From: Prorocentrum cordatum
Lineage: Eukaryota > Sar > Dinophyceae > Prorocentrales > Prorocentraceae
Assembly (NCBI GenBank): GCA_963575745.1
Contig: CAUYUJ010015715.1
Location: 331,929 to 395,928 of the forward strand
DNA length: 64,000 nt
Direction of reading: 5' to 3'
The notes under the pieces are model-generated. The model searched no databases, was not told the origin of the DNA, and saw only the letters and a program-made list of their open reading frames with translations. Shown here in pieces: positions 11,801 to 19,194 of this stretch (positions are counted from its first letter, which is position 1; each line of letters begins with the position of its first letter). The translations under genes and the position numbers were made by a program.

Positions 11801-14800
11801 GCCAGGGAACGTGCCCTCACTGCGACGGGGTCTTTCTTTGCCCATGCCCTGGCGTGGATAGATGCAACCGCGGCCGGAATTCACCTGCGTTGAAGGCCGC
11901 TACCGGGCTACCGCGCCTGAGGGAACGCCGCAAGGGAGCAACCTGTGCGTGCGTTACAAGATATACTCACAGACGGCTGGGGTGCAGCACGCCATGTTCG
12001 AGGAAAGCCGGTGCCCAAAGTGCTCGCGTTTCTTCTTGGGGGGGTGGTCCTACAGGAAGAACGTCGGCGCGCAGGGCCAACCCACGTTCGGCCGCTCTAC
12101 GGACGTCAAGTTTGTGGGAAGCACCGTCGACGATTTGCGCGCGGTCGTCCCCCGCCAGCAGAGTTATTTTGCGGTGGAGACAGAGCTTCTGCGTTCAATC
12201 ACGGACCAGTTGGCGCTCAGCGGTGCCACTTCTACTTCCATTACGCACGTGTGGGCACGACGGCACCGCAGCGCCCTCCAGACCGTTTGGCGGTAGGAGA
12301 GGACTTCACCCTTCTTCACCAAACCCGCGATTGCCTCGAGCTCGCATGGTTCGCGTGGCAGGCTACGCGCCTGGCAGGCGACGCAGCTAAGGAGCAGACG
12401 CGGGTCTTCGAACCTTCACAGTTCGAAACAATTTTGCCCCAGCTCCGGCCAGCTTTCCGGATGTCCAACTTGCAGAAAGCAGCTTCCCACGTCGCATCCT
12501 GTCCGCGGTGCCAGCGTTTGCTCCTGGTCATCGGCGACGGCAAGCGCGGAGCGTGCCGCTGTACTTGCGCGGGCACTGCTGGCTCGATCGCATTCCCCGA
12601 CGTGGGGGCGACGCTCTACACGGGGTGCCGGGCGCACGTCGGCGGCGGGCGCCACTTGTGTCCGACGTGCCGACCTTCTGGCAAAGAGAAGAATTGCCTC
12701 CTTCCTCAAGCACGGGTCCTTCGAGCCGAACTCGCGGAAAATCCGGACAGCAGCCTCGGCTTCGAGACCCGCTATGTTGTCGAGTGCAAGACAGATTCCA
12801 ACGGCGGCGAGCTCTTCGAATTTGCCCACCCGCGCTCTGAGGCGCGGCAGGATCTGCTTGCGGACTACGAGATCGGCAGCCTTCCTCTACGGAGCGACCC
12901 GAGGCAGAAGTTGCAGAGGCCGCCCACGTGGAAGAGCAAATTGCAGAAGTCATTGTGGCACGGGGACGCCCGTGGCTCCTGCGCCCCTAACCAGCCGCGG
13001 AGCAGCGCCGGTGCTGAGTCCGGGAAGAGCGCCGGCGGGGTGGCGCCCGGGCGCGACGCAAGGCGCCCGACGTCCGCGCACGGCCGCCCAGCAAGCCTGC
13101 GCAGAGGGCGTCGCCGCAGGCACCAGGGTCGCGCGGCAAGCGCACTGCTCGGCCGAAAGCGCATGGCCTTCGCGCGCCGGCCGCCAAAGCGCGCGGTCGG
13201 CCGCGGCCCAGCCCCGCGGCGTCACCGCCAGCAAGCGGGCGGGCGAGGCGCAGGCATGATGTTGCATCTGCCTCGAAGTGCGCCGCCGTCGGCCCCGGTT
13301 GGCTGTGCGACGCCCGCGAAGTTGAGGCCACGAAGACTTCCTGCGGCATCAGCAAGGAGAACGCGTCTGAGGCGCGGCGCCGACGCTGCGCGGGCGGCAT
13401 CGTGACGGCCGTTCTCCAGCGCGGCTACCTCGTCGACTGGCAGGAGCTGTGGCGAGAAGAAAGTATCGAGGTGATGTACTTGTTCTTCCTCCGGCTCTTC
13501 AAGGACCTCTCTGAGTTGGAGGCGGCGATTCAGGTCATCGGCTATGATAACGCTTGCGAGTTGCTCGCGTTCGCCAGGAAGAAGAGGGACATGCAGAAGC
13601 CGTGGTCGCTGGAGTTCGCGGACAGGGCGAAGATAATCTTGGGCGGCTTTCACAAGGGGAACCACGCGTGGCGCCTTAACAAAATCCCAGAGGTGAGCCC
13701 TGACACTGAGGAGAACGCCGAGCTCCTAGCCGGCAAGAACACTGAAGCTTGTGAGCAGCTGAATGCGCGGATCAACGAGCGCACGGCGTCCGGGCGGGAG
13801 ATGGCGCCAGGCCGCTTCGGCGCGCATTGGTGGGCGCTGTTCGCCGACCACAACGAGTGGCTGGTCCAGCAGGCGGAGTGCAAGCGCAGAAGGTACGCAT
13901 GCGGCCACATGAAGCACGACCCAGACATCTCTCGGCCAGGCCGGTCTCGCGGAGGCCTCGCTGCGTAGGTAGTTCGCGCGCGCCGCCCAGATGGCCGATG
14001 CGGATTTGACTTGCACGAGACTTGGCCGTGCTGCAGAGCCCCCCCCCTTCGCTGGCCTCATGCGGTTTTGGAGTGCGCGCGCTGTCTGCGCGCGTGGAAC
14101 CGTGGCGGGTATGGTACTGGATCGAAGAGAAACGCGCGCAGGCATGCGGCGTAACCTTGATTCACCCAGGCTTCGCTTCGCCCGAATCGACTCGCCCGTT
14201 TCGATTCCCGCTCGAGTCGCCGGGCTCGTTTCGCTTGTCTCGATGCGCCCAAGTCGATTCGCCCGGGTCTCTTTTCGCCCACGTCTTCTTTCGCGGACAC
14301 CCGACCCGCCCGTTGGGAATCCCGCGTGCCAATGAGATTGTGAATCGCAATGGGGTGTCCCGCGCGGCCGACCCGACCCGCCCGCGTAGGCCCGCCCGAC
14401 CCAACCTGACCCGACCCGCCCGTTCGGGCCCGCCTGCCCGGCGCGACTTGTCCCGCCCGTTCGGGCTCTCGCGTGCCAAGTCGATTAGGCACCGCACTTT
14501 ACTGTCCCGCCCGCCCGACCCGACCCGACCCGTTCGGTAGGGTCCGCCCGACCGGAGCCGACACGACCCGCCCGTTAGGGCCCGCCCGCTCGCCCCGACT
14601 CGACGCGGCCCGCCCGCTAGGGTTCTCGCCCGCCCGCTGGGGAACTGGTGGTCCGGTGATCCGGTGATCCGGTGATCCAATGATCCGGCGGTCCAGTGAT
14701 CCGGTGATCTGGTGATCCGGTGATCCGGTGATCCGGTGATCCGGTGATCCGGTGATCCGGTGATCCGGTGATCCGGTAATCCGGTGATCCAAGGATCCGG

Positions 14801-17800
14801 TGATCCGGGCATCCGGTGATCTGGTGATCCGGTGATCCGGTGATCCGGTGATCCGGTGATCCGGTGATCCGGTGATCCGGTGATCCGGTGATCCGGTGAT
14901 CCGGTGATCCGGTGATCTGGTGATCTGGTGATCCGGTGATCCGGTGATCCGGTGATCCGGTGACCCGGTGATCCGGTGATCCGGTGAGCCGGGGAACCAG
15001 TGATCCGGTGATCCGGTGATCCGGTGATCCGACCACCCCCGTGTTGGCCTTGTCAAGCCTGACCTCGGTACGGTTGCCCAGGCTGTCCTCCTGGAAGCGT
15101 ATCCAAAGCCCGGCCATCCGCCCAAATTCAGAGAGCTCCCTGAGGTGCGACCCCGTGGCCGTGGTGAACATTCTTCCATCCCCGATGATGATGACGTGTG
15201 ACCTGGCACGCGTGATAGCGACGTTGACTCTATTGGGATTGTGCATGAAACCCCAGTCGTGGGCGTAGTTGGATCGTGTGGTCAGGTAAACCACGATGTC
15301 GGCCTCACCGCCCTGGCTGGAGTCGATGGTGGAGATGTTGAGCTTGCCGCTGGCCAGGTGTTTCCCAGCTACTTGGTATCCAGGGAAATGAAGCCCGATT
15401 CCATTGGACTGGGAGCTCCATTGCTCAAAAACCTGTTCGTGCCCTCGCTGGTCCCGGAGGTCGCAAGGCCCTTTGAATTCGCATTTGCCGTCGCCTTTGT
15501 CCCTGTTCCTAGCCTGTCCAAAGGAGCCGATGATGCTCCGACCCGACTGGGGCCAGCCCTTCTCGAGCACCGCGCATTGAAGCTGGTACCCTACCACGAC
15601 CATGACAGTGGTCCCACCTTCCATGGCGGGCAAGAGGGCCCTCACTACGTCAACCGCCTGTGCGGCCTCTGGGATGTTAGCGTAGCCAGAATGAAGATTG
15701 GAGGTGACCTCAACTGAGGGGTTGTCAACCAGGATAAACCGGTGCCTTTCTTCAGGGTGCTGCGATGGGGGTTGAAGGTCCCGCAGTAACGTCTCCATGT
15801 CGTCCGTGGTAGTGTTGGCCGATGGGGGTTTACGCGAAGCGTCTAGCATAGTTGCCACCCAGACTGCTGCGTTGGCACGGTGGCGGAATTGCTGGAGGCC
15901 ATGGGGTGGCTGACCCATGGCAGCGATCTGCTGCCAGCGAGGCGCCGGCCGTACCCAGCAGAGCACTGCCACGGATCGACCGCCCCTGGTCTCTGATCAG
16001 AAGTGGTGGTGGCGGGGACCAAAAGAAAACTGAAGAGCCTTCTCCTCCGCGTCGATGTCGCCCAGGCGCTTCTCTGCGGCCGCCTGGCCAGCTCCCGACG
16101 GGCGGCGAGGGATGACAAGGACGATGGCGGCGGCGGCGACGGCGGCGGCAGCGGCGGCGATGACGACGACGGCGGCGGTGGCAACGACCTGCTGCTGACG
16201 CCGCTCCTTCGCCTCCTGCCGAAGGCGCGACAGTGCCCTGTCCTTTTCGCGCTCGGCGTCCCAGAGCTGCTGCTGGCGCGCATGCGCCTCCTCCACCTCG
16301 CCCCTGAGGCTCTCCACAGCCTGCGCCGTCGAACGCTCCTTCTGCAGCAACTCCTGGTGCTCCGCATGCAACTGCGGCAGGAGCTCCTCGGCGCCCCGCG
16401 TGGCCTGCTCGCGCAAGGTCGCCTCCAGCATCGCCAGCTCGGCTTTGGCGTTCCGCAGGCGCCGCGCGACGACGTCCGCGCGCTCCTGGACGGCCTCCTC
16501 GGGGAAACCATGAGGTACCAATACCGCTACTGCCCAGACCTCTCCCGGGGCGCGTCCTGACCAGGACTTCGAGGCGAATCCAGCCGTGGTGACGAGGGCC
16601 TACCAGGAGCCCGAAGAAGGCGAAATCGAGGCAAGGGTAAAAGTATCGGTGCCTTTTCCTCCTCTGACTCCTGCTCCCGCCGCCACTCGCGCTCCACCCT
16701 CTGCACGTCGTCCACGCCCATGGCCCTGCTGAGCTTGGCGAAGCGCCCCGCCACGGCCTTTAGGAGGGCGCCCACTATACACCTACACCGATGCTGGCCA
16801 AGCTCCATCTGCGCCCATGATGCGCCCTCCTGGCTGCTTAGGCAGGAAGGCCTACACACCGATCCGGGGCGAAGGACCGGCCTGGCCATGATCGGCGCAG
16901 GTGTGTCGAGCCCCCATCCACCCCTTCTGACAGCACGTGCACCCCCCCCACCGCGGATCCAGGGGGGGGGAGAGGGAGGCGATGACTGTCCCATGCAGAG
17001 TGTCCCCGACTTCGTGGGGCTATCGAAGGAACCAGAAATTGACAGAAGATGGTGCCCTCCGAGCCTTCCCCACGCGGCTCTCGATGTCCCTTTGCTCCCC
17101 GCGCAGCTGCGCCTCCTCCCCAGCCAGCCTCTCAGCCACCGAGCCCGCGGCGGCGACTACCGCCTCCGCGGCCTGCAACTCCCGGGCCTTCTGCGCCGCC
17201 TGCTCCTGCAACCAGCGCAGCCGCGACGCCGCATCGCTGGCCCTGGCGTCCGCGCGGCGGACCTCGTCCTGCAGCGCGGCCCGCTCCGCGCCGCCGCCGC
17301 CCTCCGCCGCGCAGAGCTCGCCCAAGCGCCTGTCCACCGCCTCCAGCCGCGCCCGCGCCGCCTCGAGCTCGGACACGTCGAAGCGCGTGCCGCCCTCGCG
17401 CGCGGCCTCCGAGCTCACTGACAGGTTCCCGTTCTTCGCGATGGCCTCCCCTGCTAGCGTCACGACCTTGCACTTGAGGCCCAGGGCACGCGCCTCCTGG
17501 AAGGCGAGGCGGCGGCCGTCGGCCATGGTGTCGGCCACCACCGTGTCCCCCAGCAGGAACTCGAAGGCGCGGGCGAACCCCTCCCCGAAGGTCACGCAAT
17601 TGAGCGCCAGCCGCGCGGTGCGCTCGTCCTTGACGAGCTCGTCGAGCCGCGGATCGACCGGGTCCACTCGGAGGTCGCCCAGGGGCAAGAATGTCATCGG
17701 CGGCTGCATCCGCTCCTTCAGGTACCTGGGGGCAAACAAGAATACCAATACCGCTACTCCTCGGACCTCTCCAGGGGTGAGTTCTGACCAGGCTTTCGAG

Positions 17801-18737
17801 GCGAATCCAGCCGTGGCCACGAGGGCTCTCCAGGGCGGGCAGCGGTATCGGCATCTCTGCTCCTCCGAGTGCCGCACGCAGCGGCGGGCCGTCTCGCTGG
17901 TGTCCACGACGACCGCGTCCAAGAACTTGCCCACGGCCACGTTGACGGCCACGTGCAGGCGCTTCTGGGACGGGCGGCACAGGTCCACGACCCTGCCGTG
18001 GACGCCGGGCACGGCCTCCTTCAGAGGAGCAACAAAAAAAACACACAACTGCACGGAGTTTTCGGAGTTTTCGGAGTTTTCGGAGTTTTTCGCGGAGTTT
18101 TCGGATCGGAGTTTTCGGATCGGCGCGGAGTTTTCGGATCGGCGCTGGTCCTTCCCTCCCTGGCGCGCGGAGCGCGCTAGGGGCGGCGCTGGAGACGCCG
18201 CCAAGGGGGCCCAGCGCCGACCCGAGAAGTCCGCGCGGAGCTCCGAAAAACGTACGGCAGGTTCGTGCCGTGCCGACCCCAGCGTTGGTTTTTGACACCG
18301 CAGGGATCGTTCAACCTTGAACGATCGGCCGCTGCCGCAACGTCCGATCGTTCAACATCGATCGATTCTGGGCCGCCGCCGGCGTTCAACCTTGAACGCC
18401 CGCGCTGGGGTCGCCGCGGGTCGACACGACGCGAACCTACCGTATATTCATTCAATGTTGTTATGTTGCTCGATCCCAGACCTCTCCTTGGGCGCGTTCT
18501 GACCTGGATTTCTAAGCGAATCCAGCCGTGGCGGCGAGTCGAGAGGGCTCTCCAGAACGAGCCGCGGAATCGGCATCCTTCCACTCTCCTGACCTTCAAG
18601 GCCGAGCAGACTTGCGAGAGCTGGCGCTCCCTCTCCACCTGCCGCTCGGCGGCGGCGACGTCCTGCACCGTGTCCAGCAGCTGCTGGCGCTCGGCCTGCA
18701 GCTGCTCCCGCTCGTCCGCCACGCTGGCGGCCGCCTC
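2820..18737 (-). CDS. SMC1: SMC1-like cohesin subunit, internal exons (hinge and coiled coils), partial at both ends
   Basis: Structural maintenance of chromosomes protein; SMC1 pairs with SMC3 in the cohesin ring that holds sister chromatids in the nucleus. Eight minus-strand exons join in phase: 18594-18737 (coil ending SALK), 17873-18018 (EAVPGVHGRVVDLC, start of hinge), 17074-17725 (FLPL motif, rest of hinge, returning coil), 16671-16757 (RFAKLSRAMGVDDVQ), 16189-16497 (long coil), 16039-16083 (AEKRLGDIDAEEK), 3111-3227 (SRADVLRQSVLEGVEVPV) and 2820-2914 (SAIAVDFASLPQ). Each matches, in order, the corresponding stretch of animal SMC1 as I know it, including GRLIDLC, FLPL, EFCREIGV, the SDRHNLLQ segment and the LIEIDYGDL segment. 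About 531 codons are visible of roughly 1,200 expected. The N-terminal Walker A head and the C-terminal signature/Walker B head are outside or unplaced. Splice donors read GT, GC or GA, acceptors AG. Splice sites are inferred by eye; the family call is strong. Confidence 0.85.
2930..3095. repeat. GGA microsatellite in a short SMC1 intron
   Basis: About 160 bp of GAG/GAC triplets making up most of the 196-bp intron 2915-3110. On the gene strand it is a long pyrimidine tract before the acceptor. Read through, it would encode a poly-Ser or poly-Leu run. Confidence 0.8.
3652..3697 (-). pseudogene. Duplicated start of SMC1 exon (ALCGARADVLRQSV)
   Basis: Acceptor-like CACCGCGGAG is followed by 14 codons almost identical to the start of the true exon at 3227 (ALCSSRADVLRQSV), then the sequence diverges. 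It lies about 425 bp upstream in gene orientation. It may be a decoy or alternative exon start; no downstream donor in phase is obvious. Confidence 0.6.
3728..4140. repeat. Dispersed repeat C, copy 1
   Basis: Two blocks: ATACGGTCAGGGACTTTTGC...CGGCGGCGGCCCC, then TAACTTCGCGCATGGCGTCA...TTTCGGCCCTCAGGG. Both recur at 18755-19190 in the opposite order. Confidence 0.65.
4240..4390. repeat. Dispersed repeat B, inverted copy
   Basis: The reverse complement carries GACTCGGGCCTCCGGCGGC and CTCGACGAGGCGCAGC as in copy 1. Confidence 0.55.
4400..5740. other. GC-rich stretch without recognisable gene
   Basis: Contains clustered GATGCATCGGCG palindromic motifs (4860-4985), weak similarity to repeat C near 4420-4560, and tandem CCAAGACGGCCC-type motifs (5215-5295). 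I see no coding signal. Confidence 0.5.
5748..5980. repeat. 114-bp tandem duplication
   Basis: Two near-identical units each starting GCGTCAGAGGTTGGAC and containing CCCCGGCCGCGGAAAGCGGT, about 250 bp upstream of the 434-residue gene. Confidence 0.8.
6228..7532 (+). CDS. Hypothetical protein, 434 residues, intronless
   Basis: Not recognised. The ATG at 6228 (context AAGAAAATGG, good for a eukaryotic start) opens 434 codons ending TAG at 7530-7532; strong G/C third-position bias supports coding. Residues 1-60 are Ala-rich (PRDAAKAAVNAPVALAAWF). Residues 90-200 look globular and helical (NTLKEIAESRFNLLKFAQ, DDIRAKIIDVLILAFMGFARV). Residues 225-290 are Pro/Gly/Ser-rich and probably disordered. 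The C-terminal 130 residues are again helical (KLKDQFKSDATANIVDSTATL). No signal peptide or clear membrane span. It lies inside the giant SMC1 intron on the opposite strand and has no introns itself, so a retrocopy or mobile-element ORF is possible. A TATATA motif sits about 100 bp upstream (6127-6134); its relevance is unknown. Confidence 0.65.
   Translation: MDGERILVALEPLGPETLCRTAPSPKQIPRDAAKAAVNAPVALAAWFARGFSMAVGAPKMAQTSLSDRARPAVAPPPTFETAAQMMTSAVAARLDPTNTLKEIAESRFNLLKFAQRPVVTADDIRAKIIDVLILAFMGFARVQEGRCAVGPFPVDDERFVLAANRLLRWSPTVPIGDVRALRPEEGLGPVDVNRGAATAAAMAMMSLAQGAAVDASARGDIFSSAAAEVALPEPTPPPSQLPPSSQVRGLLGGLAGPDGPPSGLTRVEAAGVGIEDGGPEGEGDAVRHPAQKRMCLRKEPAFDPQALRGNVTLAGEIGAALCVTQSQEVAVNKLKDQFKSDATANIVDSTATLVFQLFHEMGLGTRSARGKSISLGAPPEQRIDAVVTRMSAIIKMTDGKASLTTATMRRRSECSRFDMDTFEERASKVDGVFT
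7533..8271. other. 3' flank of the 434-residue gene, no gene seen
   Basis: Mixed C/T-rich sequence, with a GGA/GAG microsatellite at 8115-8240. No convincing coding frame. Confidence 0.5.
8272..8445. repeat. Direct repeat, left copy, flanking minisatellites
   Basis: AGGGCTTTGGCCCAGGGTTC, AGGCCGGCGAATT twice and GAGGATGTCTCGAGCGAAAC. The right copy at 9990-10160 preserves all landmarks in the same orientation. Confidence 0.75.
8409..8640. repeat. Tandem repeat of a GAGGATGTCTCGAGCGAAAC unit
   Basis: Five imperfect copies of roughly 40-60 bp, three of them with CGCTTGTTTTGCAGAG or a close variant after the shared core. Confidence 0.8.
8640..9236. repeat. 16-bp minisatellite (ACGACCACACCCCAGC)
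   Basis: About 600 bp of imperfect copies. It stays open in several frames (HDHTPARP-type peptide) only because of its composition. Confidence 0.9.
9245..9415. repeat. 24-bp tandem repeat (TGTTTCGTGAGGTGTCTCGT)
   Basis: About seven consecutive copies with small changes. Confidence 0.85.
9420..9990. other. Spacer without recognisable gene
   Basis: Contains GGA/GAG-rich sequence (9590-9710) and unique sequence. No coding support. Confidence 0.5.
9990..10160. repeat. Direct repeat, right copy
   Basis: AGGGCATAAGCCCAGGGTTC, two AGGCCGGCGAAT-type motifs and GGAGGATGTCCCTAGCGAAA. Together with 8272-8445 it brackets a 1.55 kb minisatellite block like terminal repeats. Confidence 0.7.
10447..10615 (-). 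mobile_element. Diverged, inverted MITE-2 copy
   Basis: The reverse complement aligns through CTTGACCCCGCGCGAATC, TTCGACCTGGAGCG, GACTCTGGGCC and TGAACGCCCGCGGCGGGGTC with MITE-2 at 188-382 and 18252-18446. The palindromes are eroded. Confidence 0.55.
10620..11125. other. Spacer with A-rich segment, no gene seen
   Basis: Includes an A-rich run of AAAAAATACC motifs (10745-10835). No coding support. Confidence 0.5.
11125..11310. repeat. About 75-bp tandem repeat
   Basis: Three copies around GTGGTCCAGCCA and TTTCGCTTGAGACATCC. The second motif is the reverse complement of the GGATGTCTCGAGCGAAAC core at 8.4-8.6 kb. Confidence 0.65.
11369..13968 (+). pseudogene. KDZ-type DDE transposase with cysteine clusters, frame-broken
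   Basis: Plus-strand coding signal that jumps frame several times. About 11500-11640 reads GGHFSFAGILDPLPVDC; 11640-11880 reads TCPHCDGVFLCPCPG; 11890-12250 reads QHAMFEESRCPKCSRFF; 12250-12960 carries CPRCQRLLLVIGDGKR and more CxxC pairs; and 13013-13968 is a clean frame. The last holds GIVTAVLQRGYLVDW, VIGYDNACELLAF, GFHKGNHAWRLNK and NTEACEQLNARI. These match the catalytic-core landmarks of Kyakuja-Dileera-Zisupton transposases (second catalytic Asp in YDxAC, Glu in the EQ motif), which often carry upstream Cys clusters. It lies inside the giant SMC1 intron on the opposite strand. Frame jumps could be introns, but no consistent splice sites were found, so decay is favoured. Confidence 0.6.
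14150..14640. repeat. GC-rich repeat of CCCGACCCGCCCG motifs
   Basis: Irregular tandem motifs (GACCCGACCCGCCCGTTCGG and variants). No gene. Confidence 0.7.
14617..15972 (-). CDS. SF1 (UPF1/DNA2-like) helicase C-terminal domain fused to an octapeptide repeat
   Basis: The minus-strand frame encodes the RecA2 half of a UPF1-like superfamily 1 helicase, an ATP-dependent RNA/DNA unwinding enzyme. The core reads HRFILVDNPSVEVTS, then NIPEAAQAVDVVRALLP, motif V-like STIDSSQGGEADIVVYL, and motif VI NRVNVAITRARSHVIIIGD. After TEVRLDKANTGVV the frame runs into the CCGGTGAT array and adds about 130 residues of ITGSPDHR repeats before stopping. No Walker A or DEAA motif was found upstream: the preceding minus-strand sequence is SMC1. 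So this is a truncated copy or an exon whose partners are missing. The annotated start is GTG; the first ATG in frame is about 18 codons in. It sits in the SMC1 intron on the same strand. Confidence 0.7.
   Translation of the reverse strand: MAVLCWVRPAPRWQQIAAMGQPPHGLQQFRHRANAAVWVATMLDASRKPPSANTTTDDMETLLRDLQPPSQHPEERHRFILVDNPSVEVTSNLHSGYANIPEAAQAVDVVRALLPAMEGGTTVMVVVGYQLQCAVLEKGWPQSGRSIIGSFGQARNRDKGDGKCEFKGPCDLRDQRGHEQVFEQWSSQSNGIGLHFPGYQVAGKHLASGKLNISTIDSSQGGEADIVVYLTTRSNYAHDWGFMHNPNRVNVAITRARSHVIIIGDGRMFTTATGSHLRELSEFGRMAGLWIRFQEDSLGNRTEVRLDKANTGVVGSPDHRITGSLVPRLTGSPDHRVTGSPDHRITGSPDHQITGSPDHRITGSPDHRITGSPDHRITGSPDHQITGCPDHRILGSPDYRITGSPDHRITGSPDHRITGSPDHRITGPPDHWITGSPDHRTTSSPAGGREP
14645..15036. 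repeat. 8-bp minisatellite (CCGGTGAT)
   Basis: About 48 near-perfect octamers. Because 8 is not a multiple of 3, every minus-strand frame reads the same octapeptide ITGSPDHR. Confidence 0.95.
16189..16497 (-). CDS. SMC1: SMC1 exon: C-terminal coiled coil
   Basis: 103 codons in phase 0, beginning EAVQERADVVARRL and ending EAKERRQQQ. Regular Leu/Ala/Glu spacing indicates an uninterrupted coiled coil. The acceptor is CCCCGAG and the donor CAG|GTCGTTGCC. The following 105-bp intron (16084-16188) is a GCC/GTC-rich simple repeat that is a multiple of three and free of stops, so retention would add an Ala/Val-rich insert rather than truncate the protein. Confidence 0.8.
16514..16655. mobile_element. 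Introner-like element, copy 2, inside an SMC1 intron
   Basis: Fills most of the 173-bp intron 16498-16670. It carries ACCAATACCGCTAC at one end, AGTATCGGTGCC at the other, and the shared core GGCGAATCCAGCCGTGG. The intron appears to use GA-AG borders (CAG|GAGTCAG). Confidence 0.75.
17074..17725 (-). CDS. SMC1: SMC1 exon: C-terminal part of hinge plus coiled coil
   Basis: Longest SMC1 exon, 652 nt. It completes a codon split CG|G at the 3' splice site and ends in phase 0 at CGC before a GTGGGG donor. It opens with YLKERMQPPMTFLPLGDL, continues through a hinge region (VTLAGEAIAKNG) and then a heptad-rich, Ala/Glu/Arg-rich coil. The glycine pair normally seen in SMC hinges just after this point (SGVISGG in animals) reads GNLSVSSEAAREGG here, so the canonical glycines are displaced or lost. 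Confidence 0.85.
17738..17860. mobile_element. Introner-like element, copy 3, inside an SMC1 intron
   Basis: Occupies nearly all of the 147-bp intron 17726-17872 (GC donor GCACTC, acceptor CCCCCAG). Ends ACCAATACCGCTAC and GCAGCGGTATCGG are inverted repeats of each other. The intron is a multiple of three with no stop. Confidence 0.8.
18095..18250. mobile_element. MITE-1 copy inside SMC1 intron
   Basis: TTTTCGGATCGGCGCTGG at the left pairs with CCAGCGCCGACCCGAGAA at the right; hairpin core GGCGCGCGGAGCGCGC. The left end is preceded by tandem GGAGTTTTC units. Confidence 0.75.
18252..18446. mobile_element. MITE-2 copy 2 inside SMC1 intron
   Basis: Inverted ends TACGGCAGGTTCGTGCCG and CGACACGACGCGAACC plus TACCGTA, and CGTTCAACCTTGAACG inside. 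Nearly identical to 188-382, and again directly adjacent to MITE-1. Confidence 0.75.
18455..18590. mobile_element. Introner-like element, copy 4, inside an SMC1 intron
   Basis: Same core (GCGAATCCAGCCGTGG) and a 3' end GCGGAATCGGCATCC; the other terminal repeat is eroded. It abuts the GT donor of the 575-bp intron. Confidence 0.7.
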
Positions 18738-18754
18738 CTTCAGAGGAAGAAAGA

Positions 18755-19190
18755 ATGACATAACTTCGCGCGAGGCGCCACGCGATGCGCAGTTATCTTC
18801 CCAGATCTCCTACGATATGATGTTCTCAACCTGCGGTTGTTTCGTATATTTCGGCCCTCAGGGTAGCTTTTTCGAGCCCCGGGGCCATCAAACATAGATC
18901 AAGGACGAACAACTACCCTGGGAGAAGTGGTCGGGCCTCCAGTGGACCTCCTTACGTAGAAAGAACGACATACGGTCAGGAACTTTTGCATGCAATGTCG
19001 CGGCGGCGGCCCCCTATGCCTTGCAAGCGGATGGAATGTCTCTCCACCCCACGGAGCGTAAGCCTGGGAACGGCTCGGGGCGATGACGCTGCGGGGGGCA
19101 AGACGAGGATAGCGTGTCGCGCCGAAGCGTGATGCGCCAGAACCAGCAGTGCGACACGTAAAGCGCAATGTCCCGACCGCAAACATACAC
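18755..19190. repeat. Dispersed repeat C, copy 2 (blocks in swapped order)
   Basis: TAACTTCGCGCGAGGCGCCA...TTTCGGCCCTCAGGG comes first, followed by ATACGGTCAGGAACTTTTGC...CGGCGGCGGCCCC. The order is circularly permuted relative to 3728-4140. Confidence 0.65.
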
Positions 19191-19194
19191 TTCT

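Larger units (their letters stand above)
3228..16038 (-). other. Giant SMC1 intron (12.8 kb)
   Basis: Inferred intron between exon ...DAEEK (GC donor after 16039) and exon ALCSSRADV... (acceptor CTGTGGAG before 3227). The flanking protein segments are adjacent in known SMC1 proteins. It contains a duplicated exon start, two MITE-like families, the 434-residue plus-strand gene, several minisatellites, a KDZ transposase remnant and a helicase fragment. Confidence 0.7.
18019..18593 (-). other. SMC1 intron (575 bp) built from three repeat insertions
   Basis: Donor TTGAAG|GTCAGG, acceptor CTCTGAAG|GAGGCC. Reading in gene orientation it holds an introner copy (18455-18590), a MITE-2 copy (18252-18446) and a MITE-1 copy (18095-18250), followed by a short pyrimidine-rich tail. 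Almost nothing of the intron is left unexplained by repeats. Confidence 0.75.

Noticed and set aside
16090-16190. Membrane segment in SMC1 from the Ala/Val run
   Set aside because: Better explained as a GCC/GTC repeat intron between two coil exons; SMC proteins have no membrane span.
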